DNA of 47,299 bases, from contig CAIJXV010000123.1 in NCBI GenBank assembly GCA_903824675.1, positions 1 through 47,299 of the forward strand, written 5' to 3'. The stretch is from an uncultured bacterium (lineage in GTDB: Bacteria; Verrucomicrobiota; Kiritimatiellia; CAIKKV01; CAIJXV01). Shown in pieces: positions 16,589-24,283 of the stretch (its first letter is position 1; each line of letters begins with the position of its first letter). Both the position numbers and the translations under genes were made by a program. The notes beneath the pieces are model-generated. The model was not told where the DNA came from. It worked only from the letters and a program-made list of their open reading frames with translations, and searched no databases.

Positions 16589-17068
16589 ATGACCGGTTTA
16601 TTAATTCGATGGCTGGTTTTAACCGTGGCGGTTTGGGCGTCCAGTTTGATGCCCGGCATCTGGTATGACGATTTTTCGAGCATTGTGATCGCGGCGCTTT
16701 TCCTGGGAATCCTGAATGCGCTGGTGAAACCGATTTTGATTTTGGTTGCGTTGCCGATGGTTGTGATCAGCCTGGGTCTTTTTCTGTTCGTGATCAATGC
16801 TTTGCTAGTATGGGTTCTCGGGGCCGACCCACTGCACCTGGTGCCCGGATTTCACGTGGCGGGGTTCTGGCCCGCCATGGGCGGCTCGCTGATCATCTCG
16901 CTGGTAACGGTTTTTCTGGGAAAGCGTGTCGCTCGTCCTCGAGTTCAAACGTCGCGGCAGAATGGGGAATCGGTGGCCTCTGGTTTTGGTCGGACGGGCC
17001 ATTCAGCCCCCCCTCCGGGGCGTGGACCGATCATCGACGTGGAACCGATCGAGGAGAAAGAGATATGA
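16589..17068 (+). CDS. PF04020-type (YvlD-like) holin-family membrane protein
   Basis: A 159-residue protein with four hydrophobic helices in the first 112 residues: LLIRWLVLTVAVWASSLMPG, SIVIAALFLGILNALVKPIL, ILVALPMVVISLGLFLFVIN and GGSLIISLVTVFLGKRV. The NALVKPIL and P-x-x-x-x-x-x-G-L-F pattern fits the 'mycobacterial 4TM phage holin' family, which is widespread outside phages and of unknown function. A charged, proline-rich cytoplasmic tail follows. The Shine-Dalgarno AAGGAGA overlaps the stop of the preceding gene. Its stop overlaps the next start in ATGA (17065-17068). No phage genes are near, so lysis is unlikely. Confidence 0.85.
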   Translation: MTGLLIRWLVLTVAVWASSLMPGIWYDDFSSIVIAALFLGILNALVKPILILVALPMVVISLGLFLFVINALLVWVLGADPLHLVPGFHVAGFWPAMGGSLIISLVTVFLGKRVARPRVQTSRQNGESVASGFGRTGHSAPPPGRGPIIDVEPIEEKEI

Positions 17069-17802
17069 TCGGGCGGATGACTATTGTCCCTCAATCATCC
17101 GAGACGACGAATCGGCGATGTCTCCTTTTTGTGCGGCGGCTTTTCGTTCCTCCCTCCCCCCGGCGCGGGGGAGGGCCCGGGGTGAGGGGGAACCTCCGAA
17201 GAGAGACCCAGGTTTTTAACGATCCCCCTCACCCGACCCTCCCCCGCGCCGGGGGGAGGGAAAAACCTGCACCGCTTGCGAAATCGGGTGAAGTTACTGG
17301 GAAGTGTAGAACCCGTCATACTGCAACAGATCGGCATTGGGACTATTTGGGGCGTCTGGCGTGGTGGGCAAGGCCCGCATTGGCGATTGCGCTGGTTTGG
17401 ATGTTTGTGGGAATTGGTCCCGCCGGGGCGGCCGGAAATCCCGATGATGCCCGTAAGCGGATTCAGGTGATCGATGCTGAATTGAAACAGGTGGAGCAGG
17501 GGATGACGGATTCGGTGCGTCAACTCCGGGAAAATAATTCATTATTGGAAACAGCCTCTGACCAATTGGAAAAGGAAGATGCGGGATTCCGTCAATTGAA
17601 GCAGGAACTGAAGGATTTGGAAAAACGGGTGGATGAGGTAAAAAAAGAGATGGATCGAAGGGTGGCGGCGGTCGATCGGTTTGCCGGGTATTATGCAGCC
17701 TATCACCAGGCGTTGGTGCGGATCGAATCCTTGCGATTGCAGGAGCGACGCTTATCGGCCGAAAGAAGTGTCTTGTTATCGAGAATTGATAAAAAGGAGT
17801 GA
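17065..17802 (+). CDS. Exported or anchored coiled-coil protein with a repeat inserted in its N-terminus
   Basis: A 245-codon frame that begins at the ATGA overlap with the holin-family gene behind GAGGAG. Residues 28-66 are encoded by a GC-rich inverted repeat (17151-17261) of a dispersed type, giving PSPRRGGGPGVRG and PHPTLPRAGGRE. A hydrophobic segment (LAIALVWMFVGIGPAGAA, about residues 105-122) ending in an AxA-like site follows. The remaining 120 residues are a charged coiled coil (DSVRQLRENNSLLETASDQL, KQELKDLEKRVDEVKKEM). A TTG at 17347 would start a clean signal peptide (LGRLAWWARPALAIALVW), but it has no ribosome binding site. Possibly the repeat invaded the leader of an exported protein. 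The function is unknown; it may be a divergent member of the neighbouring coiled-coil family. Confidence 0.65.
   Translation: MIGRMTIVPQSSETTNRRCLLFVRRLFVPPSPRRGGGPGVRGNLRRETQVFNDPPHPTLPRAGGREKPAPLAKSGEVTGKCRTRHTATDRHWDYLGRLAWWARPALAIALVWMFVGIGPAGAAGNPDDARKRIQVIDAELKQVEQGMTDSVRQLRENNSLLETASDQLEKEDAGFRQLKQELKDLEKRVDEVKKEMDRRVAAVDRFAGYYAAYHQALVRIESLRLQERRLSAERSVLLSRIDKKE
17151..17261. repeat. REP-like GC-rich inverted repeat inside a coding frame
   Basis: The left arm (17151-17190) and right arm (17224-17261) are inverted copies, identical over their outer 25 bases (TCCCTCCCCCCGGCGCGGGG and on) and separated by 33 bases. The sequence type (CCCTCACCC...CCCTCCCCC) resembles a dispersed palindromic element found in many bacterial genomes. 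It lies inside the N-terminal part of the coiled-coil gene without breaking the frame. Confidence 0.85.
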
Positions 17803-17806
17803 CCAC

Positions 17807-18238
17807 ATGAAGAAATGGATTTTGTGCGTTTGCGCGACGGGGTTATTGGGCGCGTCGCATGTGCGAGCCCAATCTGCGGCGGCGAATACCAATCAGGCGG
17901 ATGCGATCAATCAGGAGATCCAGGTCTTATTGCAAGAGGAGACCGTGTTGCGCAGCGAATCGCGAACCTTATCCTCGCAGTTGCAGAATTTCGTTTCCCA
18001 AATGGGCACCAATAATGCCGCACTGGCCAAACTCCATCAGGACTGGCGTGCCGCCCAGGATAAAGCGGATGGGTTGCGGGCTGAGTTGCAGGGTCAGGTT
18101 GAATCCTCGTCCGCTTACAAGGACCTCAAGGCGCGGCGGGATGCGAACGAGGAGCGCATTCTCCAGATCACCATCCGATTGCGTGAAGTGATGAAGGAAC
18201 GGGGTCTGTCTGTGCGGGATGTGAAAAGTCGTAAGTAG
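17807..18238 (+). CDS. Small exported coiled-coil protein (family member 1)
   Basis: A 143-residue protein starting at MKKWILCVC, because AAGGAG lies 8 bases upstream and just before the preceding stop. The signal peptide (KKWILCVCATGLLGASHVRA) cleaves near residue 21. The rest is alpha-helical coiled coil, for example NQEIQVLLQEETVLRSESRT and RRDANEERILQITIRLREVM. The segment LRAELQGQVESSSAYKDLKA matches the 'K/ELxxLPxxK' block of the other small proteins in this cluster, so they look paralogous. Size and build resemble the periplasmic chaperone Skp/OmpH, but no sequence signature proves this. Codons with Asn and Thr are frequent, as in its neighbours. Confidence 0.8.
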   Translation: MKKWILCVCATGLLGASHVRAQSAAANTNQADAINQEIQVLLQEETVLRSESRTLSSQLQNFVSQMGTNNAALAKLHQDWRAAQDKADGLRAELQGQVESSSAYKDLKARRDANEERILQITIRLREVMKERGLSVRDVKSRK

Positions 18239-18250
18239 CCTGCCTGTACC

Positions 18251-18760
18251 ATGAGAAAATCATCCTGGGTCATCATTGTTATTTCGCTTTGGCATACGAC
18301 CTTATGTTGGTCTCAACAACGTCCCACGGATGTTCCCGCGGCAACCAATCAATTTCTTCTTACGCCGGCCAGTTCACGTTTGGAAATTGAGTCGAAGTTG
18401 CAGTCGATGCAGAAGCAGGCGGACGCCCTGCATCGGGAGGAGCGGGTTTTGCAAGGTGATATTGAACGGATCGATGATGGCGTGCGTGACTATCTCAAAG
18501 CGACTAATTCGATTACTGATCCAGACGTGCTGGCCTTGAAAAATCAGATGGATGAGTTGGAGTCCAAGTATCGGGCCTTGAATAGTGCCTTAACGATGAA
18601 ATTGCAAGAGCTGCCTCAGTTCCGGGGGCATTTCGAAATGAAGCGCGCAGCCTTTTACCGGCTTCGCCAGATCGAGCTCAAAATAAGCGAGCTCAATCAG
18701 GGGCAGAAAATTCTTAAAGATCGGATTGAGGTCCTTAATCCTCCATCGGCCAAACCTTGA
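18251..18760 (+). CDS. Small exported coiled-coil protein (family member 2)
   Basis: A 169-residue protein with a signal peptide (WVIIVISLWHTTLCWSQ, cleavage near residue 21) and a coiled-coil mature part. The middle reads ALHREERVLQGDIERID, then LKNQMDELESKYRALNSALT, and MKLQELPQFRGHFEMKRAAF carries the shared 'KLxELPxx' block of the cluster family. It starts 12 bases after the previous stop with little Shine-Dalgarno, so translation may be coupled. No recognised domain; a Skp-like holdase or a structural spacer are both possible. A 254-base gap follows before the next member. Confidence 0.78.
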   Translation: MRKSSWVIIVISLWHTTLCWSQQRPTDVPAATNQFLLTPASSRLEIESKLQSMQKQADALHREERVLQGDIERIDDGVRDYLKATNSITDPDVLALKNQMDELESKYRALNSALTMKLQELPQFRGHFEMKRAAFYRLRQIELKISELNQGQKILKDRIEVLNPPSAKP

Positions 18761-18920
18761 CGATCGACCTTACGCTGCCTCTTTTCCTGCGACCTGACAC
18801 GCGGCAATCTTTGCGCTCGTTTAGTCAGATGTGACGAGTCGGACGCATCTGTGGCGTCGATGGCATCTATAGCGATCAATTAAAATCGCCACATCAGGTT
18901 AAAAAAAAGAGCTTTTTGTG

Positions 18921-18949
18921 TTGATTAAGTTCCCGCAAAAGCAGATACT
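18921..18949 (+). promoter_or_regulatory. Candidate promoter of the giant-protein gene run
   Basis: TTGATT (18921-18926), 17 bases and GATACT (18944-18949) lie about 65 bases before the ATG at 19015, in the only sizeable gap (18761-19014) of the run. The same gap holds a GCGAT/ATCGC hairpin near 18872 and short degenerate GTCGGAC-like repeats near 18835. Confidence 0.45.
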
Positions 18950-19014
18950 CCGACCAGTGGTTTTTGGTCAAATTATTAAGTTAATGGCATATGCCTGAAC
19001 AACGAGGTTGTCAG

Positions 19015-19608
19015 ATGAATCGTAACCTGGTGTCGTTTTCTGTTCTATTGGGGTTTTCACTGTCCCTGGCTTCTGTATTTGCTGCGGATGTTCCGGCTCC
19101 GGCGAAAACAGAGACCCCGGCCGCCAAGGTGGAAAAACCCAAAGACGGCGGAGTGGAACTACAAGCCAAGAAAGAACGTCTATTAGCCCTTCAAAATGAA
19201 ATCTCCGCATTGAAACAACAGTACGCCCAGTTGCGCGATGCGATCAGTAAACATTTCATTTCCATGGACACCATTCATGCTGATGTCAATGCCCAGGATC
19301 AGGACTATATTTTATTGAAACAAGAATTGAAGCAGGCGGAATCCAAGGTGATGGAACTGCGCGCAAAACTCAAGCAGAAGACCGACACCATGCCGGAATT
19401 CAAGGATGCGGCCGATAAGATGGCCGCGCTCCAGGGCCAGATGCTGGACAATAGCCGGAAACTGACAGAGCTTCTCGCCCAAACCAGTCGGCTGAAGAGC
19501 GAGATCGTTGTGGCGACGCAGAAGGATAAACCGCCGGTTAAGGCGAAAGAGATTCCGCCCTTGCAAGCAGCTCCGGCCGCGAAATTGCCGCCGGCTGTTG
19601 GCAAATAA
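19015..19608 (+). CDS. Small exported coiled-coil protein (family member 3)
   Basis: A 197-residue protein. The start is MNRNLVSFS at 19015 because GAGG lies about 8 bases upstream; an earlier in-frame ATG at 18991 only adds a polar extension. The signal peptide (LVSFSVLLGFSLSLASVFAA) cleaves after AxA near residue 24. An Ala/Pro/Lys-rich linker follows, then a coiled coil (KKERLLALQNEISALKQQYA and onward). LRAKLKQKTDTMPEFKDAAD is the block shared with the other small proteins. The tail is Pro/Ala-rich (KEIPPLQAAPAAKLPP). It leads a probable transcript that continues into the 1386-residue gene 59 bases downstream. Confidence 0.8.
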   Translation: MNRNLVSFSVLLGFSLSLASVFAADVPAPAKTETPAAKVEKPKDGGVELQAKKERLLALQNEISALKQQYAQLRDAISKHFISMDTIHADVNAQDQDYILLKQELKQAESKVMELRAKLKQKTDTMPEFKDAADKMAALQGQMLDNSRKLTELLAQTSRLKSEIVVATQKDKPPVKAKEIPPLQAAPAAKLPPAVGK

Positions 19609-19667
19609 GGCGGGTGATTTCCGGATCGTCCTTTTTCACATTTTCTTCTCAACGGAAAAGGTGTTGA

Positions 19668-22600
19668 ATGAGTGACCAAAATAATGGGAAGGCCGAACGC
19701 GGATCGATCTTCAACGGGATCAGCCGTTGGGTCATCGGCGCTTTATTGGGCGTCGTTACGCTGTCGACCGCGAATGCGGTTTTCCCGCCTCACCCCTCCT
19801 ACCGGACGAATGCGCCGATCACTGGACAAATGTTGTCAGGAGAGGGCGGTGCGATTGTCGGACTGCAGGGGACCCGCGATTATTTTACAGCGACCAATCG
19901 ATATTTCTTATGGAACACGACCAATCGTTGGGTTGTCATTAACGATTCGACCGATCCGAGCTATACCGATACGAACACCTATGCCTATCGGCAGACCAAT
20001 GACTGGGCCGGCACGGATCCTGCGGAAATCTCGGCGGCTAATAACTTCAATACTCTCTATACGTTTTTCCGGGTAGCCTACGGACGGGATGGTTTTGATC
20101 GGAACGGGGCCATGGCCAGTCTCCATGTTCATGCGCAATCCTACAACAACATCCCCTCTTTTTATGGGGGGCAATTGGGGTTTTCGTTCGGCGATGGATC
20201 GCCGGGGATGGATGGCCCGTCGAGCGTATTGGATCTTTGCGGGTGGGTCTATGCCGATGCGATGATCCAGAATGACCTCCTTTATATTGGAGGCCAATAC
20301 GGTGGGGCCCTGCAAATTTCGTTCTGTAATATTTTCGGGTTTCTGTCCGAGTACTACAATCAACCCGACAACTTGGCGGCCTATCCGTCGGTCACTCCCG
20401 GGCAGTCCGATTGGTTGATCGGCGAAGATATGAAATTGAATTTTGTCGCTATTTATGACATTCGCAATCCGACTAATAATCTGGTTGAGCGTCCCCGGAC
20501 CAACTCTTTTTCCGGCGTTTCCAACGGCTCTGATTTTGATTCCGGCATTCAAGATACGGTTTTTTACTATCTTTGCCAGGGAGGATCCTGGACCGTTAAA
20601 CCTCTTAGCACCAATATCGTTGGGCTTCTAACCAATGAGGTTCAGGCCATTGGAATTGATGCTGCCGGTCGGATCGCCTATCGGGCGTTAACGAAATATT
20701 TCACACAAAATATGGATTTCCTGACTGCCAGAAGGGCTTGGGTGCAGGCGGCTGACGATTCCGATTCGTCAGGGCAAACAACCAATGCTGTTGAAAGTGT
20801 CATGCGAGCCTGGGCGGCGGTTGGAGTACCCGACCCTGCCCAGATCATTTATCCCGGCAGTGGATTTGTTGCCGGGGGAGAATATCCGCTAGGGCCTTAT
20901 CTCCCCTCCCAGAAAACCTATTGGGTTTTCAATAATTCTCTGTCCAATAATGAATGGGCCGTGAGCAGTAGTGTTCCCTGGATCGTGGTATCTGCGGATT
21001 CGCTGTCGATTACCGGGCGGTCCTATGCCAATGAAAATGTCAGCACCAATATAAGGGTCAGCTTTAATTCGGGTGACATTATTTCGATGGGAGAAGGGTA
21101 TTATACGAGTTCCATTATATTCACCAATATGACTATCAGCAATGCCTACTTCCGTAATGTCACGGTGGGCGGCGTGCGAAATTATCAGTCGATACCCACC
21201 GTCTATTCCTGGCGCACACCCGCTTCGCCGCCCACCTATTTGCCCTTGAGTGATGATCAAGTTTCGGGTCCCATCTCTGTGCCGTTTGCCAATGGATGGC
21301 GTTTCTTCGCTGAAAAACGAACACAGGTTTATATCGGAGCAAACGGATTGATGGGCATTAATCCTGCCAATATGGGTCTCAAAACGAATAGCTTTTTGGC
21401 TCGGATTGATACTCCCAATGGCATTGTTGCTCCCTTGTGGGATGATTGGGTTCCCACCACTTCCAGCACGTCGATTTTTTATTTTGTTCGTGGAACAGCC
21501 CCCAATCGTGAATGGGTGGTGACTTGGAATGATATGCACCATGCCTTGAGTATTGATACCCGCGCCTCGTTCCAGGTCGTTATTCCGGAAGCGGCTACGA
21601 ATTGCAATAATGACATCCTTTTTCAATACCGGACGATCACCGATAGTGGCGAATTCGGTGCGGGGCGGTCGGCGACCATTGGAGTGGAGGATCGACTCGG
21701 ATTTGTGGGGGGGATGTATTCCTCGAATGGGACCCATTGGATTACCAGTCAACGGGCGATTTTGTATTCGACCAATCCTCCTCCGGTAGACACCGTCCCG
21801 CCGACCGGTGAAATTGTCATGGAGTCATTCTCCCTGGCGGCATCGTCCGCTGTTTATGTCGTTCGATTCAGTGAATCCGTAACGGGTTTAGCATTGTCCG
21901 ATTTCGACTTGTCCGGTTCAACTGCGGGAGGGGTGGCCGCAAAGTTGGAGGGCGCCGGAATGGTTTACCGTTTGACAGTCAGTGATTTTTTACCCTTGGG
22001 AACATTATCGGTGGGGCTCCCGAGCGGATCTGTTTTGGATGAAGCGGGTTTGCCCAATGCAGTGGCGATTGAACCTGTTATTTACATCATTCCTATTCAA
22101 TCCAAGAATCCAACCGAAGACTTCGAAGGGGCCCTTGAATTTTGGCGGAAACCGACCAACAATTACGCCAATGCCTGGCGGGATGTTTGGCGTCAGGGAG
22201 TTCTCCCTGCAACGAATCCGCCAGGATATTCCTATAGTGGATCGCAAGTCTTGATGGCCGTCGTGACCAATACGGATTTGCCGTTGGATTCCTGGTTTGA
22301 ATCCCCTGAATTTTCGGTCGGAACCAACCCGATCATTCAGTTTGCAGTGTGGTATGACACTCAAGCTCGATTGACGGTGGAGGCCTATGATGGGACAACT
22401 TGGCGGAATGTGACTCCGGGTGCAGGGTGGACGGGGAGTTCCTATTATTGGTTACCGCAACAAGTGGCGTTGGATAATGCTCTTTTCGCCAATCGAGCGA
22501 TCCGAGTCCGATTCCGTTTGGTGGGATCTGATTCGGTGGGGATTCGCGCCGCGGTTGATGCCTTCCAACTGGTGGACGGTTTGAATCCAGGTGTTTATGT

Positions 22601-23828
22601 TTTAAGTTATGCGCCCACCAACTTATTGCCGTCATCGGTTAACCCGATTAGTTATACGATCTATAATAGTTCTTCTTCCACGGTATTCGGTGCTGTTGGT
22701 TTCCGCTCTGTGGCGGATCCCGGGGTGACATTTTTGGGGCCGGTTGTGATCGATTACGGCGATCTCTTGCCAGGAGATATTCAGTCTGTCAACGTCAATA
22801 TCGGAGTGGGTGCTTTAGTCGAACTTCAGGGGAATAAAGTCTCGCTTTTCCATTCAGTTACGGCGACCGTGGGGCGGGTTGGCGCAGATGTGCTCGATTT
22901 CACGGTCATTGGGGCAACCGATCAATTGGGTATTAACCGGCTGACCGTAAAGGGCGGCATCGTGACGAACGGGTTGAGCCTTCCGTTGTTTGGGGATGGG
23001 TCTTTGAATTCGTGTGTATATCAGATCCTGGATGCCGGACCGGATGGCATTATCAATCCTCCTTCGACCAATGGGGCGCCGACTGGAGACGATCAGATAT
23101 TATATTCCATTACTCCGATGGGCAATTTTGCCTTTGGCCGGTTTGGAGATGGTGCCGTACCCGAAAATGCAGGATATTTCGAGTCGCTTTTTGAATTATT
23201 CGATCCTATCCCGTTGTATCGTTCAGTTTATGCTCGTGCGTGGGATAGCGATAATTTTGGAACGGCCACCGCCTATGGGAACTCCGCGTTGGTGGAATTA
23301 GCAACCAATGGATCACAAACAGTTAATTTTGGCGAGTGGGGGGTAGGGAGTGCGATCAGTAATCTGGCGTCGACAGGGTTGATCACGGTGTCCAATACTC
23401 CGCTCGAGGGGGGGACGACATTGGGGGGTGGAAATTTTGCGATTGGCACTTTGCAGAGCATATCCGCCACTCCGAATCTGTTTTGGCGGTTTGTTAAGTG
23501 GACCGATGGCGACAGCAATAATCCCCGGTCCGTTTTGATCACCAGTGTCGGGTCTAACTATGTGGCGGAATTTACCAAGGAACTGATTCCGATTCTGATC
23601 AGCCAGATCAGGTCGAAGGGATTTAGCCTCAGTTGGAATGGAACCAATCAAGGTGTTTATCGGGTTGAAACCGCCACGAATGTCGCCTTTTTCCCCACCA
23701 ATAACTGGAGTGCAGCCCCGGGGCCACTGGTGACTTCGTTACTCAATGGAGTGGTGGTTTGGACGAATCCGGTGACCGTGACGAATACCCCTCAATTCTG
23801 GCGGGTGCAATGGATCAACGCACCATGA
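19668..23828 (+). CDS. Large secreted multi-domain beta protein (1386 residues)
   Basis: An exported protein with a long polar n-region, a hydrophobic WVIGALLGVVTLSTANA stretch and likely cleavage after residue 37. Residues 38-390 are an unrecognised beta-rich region. About 400-500 resembles a BACON-like domain (NNEWAVSSSVPWIVVSADS). About 505-690 resembles a nidogen-like beta module (GIVAPLWDDWVPT, EWVVTWNDMHH, NDILFQYRTIT). About 700-800 is a bacterial Ig-like domain (VYVVRFSESVTGLALSDFDL). About 807-975 is a jelly-roll (DFEGALEFWRKPTNNYANAW). About 1245-1300 is an InlB-type B-repeat (LFWRFVKWTDGD). The final 65 residues form a domain shared with the 7040-residue protein. No catalytic motif is seen. 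AAAAGGTG precedes the start. It is probably surface-associated or secreted. Confidence 0.85.
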   Translation: MSDQNNGKAERGSIFNGISRWVIGALLGVVTLSTANAVFPPHPSYRTNAPITGQMLSGEGGAIVGLQGTRDYFTATNRYFLWNTTNRWVVINDSTDPSYTDTNTYAYRQTNDWAGTDPAEISAANNFNTLYTFFRVAYGRDGFDRNGAMASLHVHAQSYNNIPSFYGGQLGFSFGDGSPGMDGPSSVLDLCGWVYADAMIQNDLLYIGGQYGGALQISFCNIFGFLSEYYNQPDNLAAYPSVTPGQSDWLIGEDMKLNFVAIYDIRNPTNNLVERPRTNSFSGVSNGSDFDSGIQDTVFYYLCQGGSWTVKPLSTNIVGLLTNEVQAIGIDAAGRIAYRALTKYFTQNMDFLTARRAWVQAADDSDSSGQTTNAVESVMRAWAAVGVPDPAQIIYPGSGFVAGGEYPLGPYLPSQKTYWVFNNSLSNNEWAVSSSVPWIVVSADSLSITGRSYANENVSTNIRVSFNSGDIISMGEGYYTSSIIFTNMTISNAYFRNVTVGGVRNYQSIPTVYSWRTPASPPTYLPLSDDQVSGPISVPFANGWRFFAEKRTQVYIGANGLMGINPANMGLKTNSFLARIDTPNGIVAPLWDDWVPTTSSTSIFYFVRGTAPNREWVVTWNDMHHALSIDTRASFQVVIPEAATNCNNDILFQYRTITDSGEFGAGRSATIGVEDRLGFVGGMYSSNGTHWITSQRAILYSTNPPPVDTVPPTGEIVMESFSLAASSAVYVVRFSESVTGLALSDFDLSGSTAGGVAAKLEGAGMVYRLTVSDFLPLGTLSVGLPSGSVLDEAGLPNAVAIEPVIYIIPIQSKNPTEDFEGALEFWRKPTNNYANAWRDVWRQGVLPATNPPGYSYSGSQVLMAVVTNTDLPLDSWFESPEFSVGTNPIIQFAVWYDTQARLTVEAYDGTTWRNVTPGAGWTGSSYYWLPQQVALDNALFANRAIRVRFRLVGSDSVGIRAAVDAFQLVDGLNPGVYVLSYAPTNLLPSSVNPISYTIYNSSSSTVFGAVGFRSVADPGVTFLGPVVIDYGDLLPGDIQSVNVNIGVGALVELQGNKVSLFHSVTATVGRVGADVLDFTVIGATDQLGINRLTVKGGIVTNGLSLPLFGDGSLNSCVYQILDAGPDGIINPPSTNGAPTGDDQILYSITPMGNFAFGRFGDGAVPENAGYFESLFELFDPIPLYRSVYARAWDSDNFGTATAYGNSALVELATNGSQTVNFGEWGVGSAISNLASTGLITVSNTPLEGGTTLGGGNFAIGTLQSISATPNLFWRFVKWTDGDSNNPRSVLITSVGSNYVAEFTKELIPILISQIRSKGFSLSWNGTNQGVYRVETATNVAFFPTNNWSAAPGPLVTSLLNGVVVWTNPVTVTNTPQFWRVQWINAP

Positions 23829-23866
23829 ACAATCGGTCCGATAATTCTTTAATAGGAGAGCTACGA

Positions 23867-24283
23867 ATGAACGGTTTGATCTTTATGCGTAATGCTTTTT
23901 ACCCGACCGCAAAAGGCCTTCTGGTCCTGTTGTCTGTTTTGTTAGTCTCCTGTTCGAAACCGAATCCTGATAATAAAGCCACCCTGAAATCGCCCGTGAA
24001 CCCAGAGCTCGCTCAAGTTCAACAGCAAATTCAAGCGGCGCAAAAGAAGATGGAAACCCTTTATCCTCAGCTGGTGGCGGTGGAATCGGCGGCGCGAACC
24101 AATCACCCGCCAATCCAGGCGCTGTTCGATGAGATGACCGCCAAGCGCGCTGAATATCAGGCTAAATTAAACGAATTGCCGGAAATGAAGGCACTGCATG
24201 AACAACTCGAGCTTAATCAGGCCGAGCTGGGCATGTTGTTAGAGCGTCAAAAGGTTCTTGTTACCCCGGAGACCAAACAATGA
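23867..24283 (+). CDS. Small coiled-coil lipoprotein (family member 4)
   Basis: A 138-residue protein starting at MNGLIFMRN (23867), because AGGAGA lies 9 bases upstream. A hydrophobic stretch ends in the lipobox LVSC, so it should be a lipoprotein. The mature part is coiled coil ([20 protein letters not shown]), and [20 protein letters not shown] is the clearest copy of the block shared with members 1-3. It starts 38 bases after the 1386-residue gene, and its stop overlaps the giant gene's start as ATGA (24280-24283). That overlap implies tightly linked synthesis of this protein and the giant. A chaperone or tether for the giant is plausible but unproven. Confidence 0.82.
   Translation: MNGLIFMRNAFYPTAKGLLVLLSVLLVSCSKPNPDNKATLKSPVNPELAQVQQQIQAAQKKMETLYPQLVAVESAARTNHPPIQALFDEMTAKRAEYQAKLNELPEMKALHEQLELNQAELGMLLERQKVLVTPETKQ

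Noticed and set aside
16810-17064. Earlier start for the coiled-coil frame (from 16810)
   Set aside because: It would run inside the well-supported holin-family gene; the ATG at 17065 has GAGGAG and the ATGA overlap.
16589-17068. Phage origin of the holin-family gene
   Set aside because: PF04020 proteins are common chromosomal membrane proteins, and no endolysin, capsid or tail gene is present.
18697-18879. 60-codon minus-strand frame with a DAIDATDASDSS-like stretch
   Set aside because: It is short, has no start signal, overlaps the 3' end of a real gene and reflects short degenerate DNA repeats.
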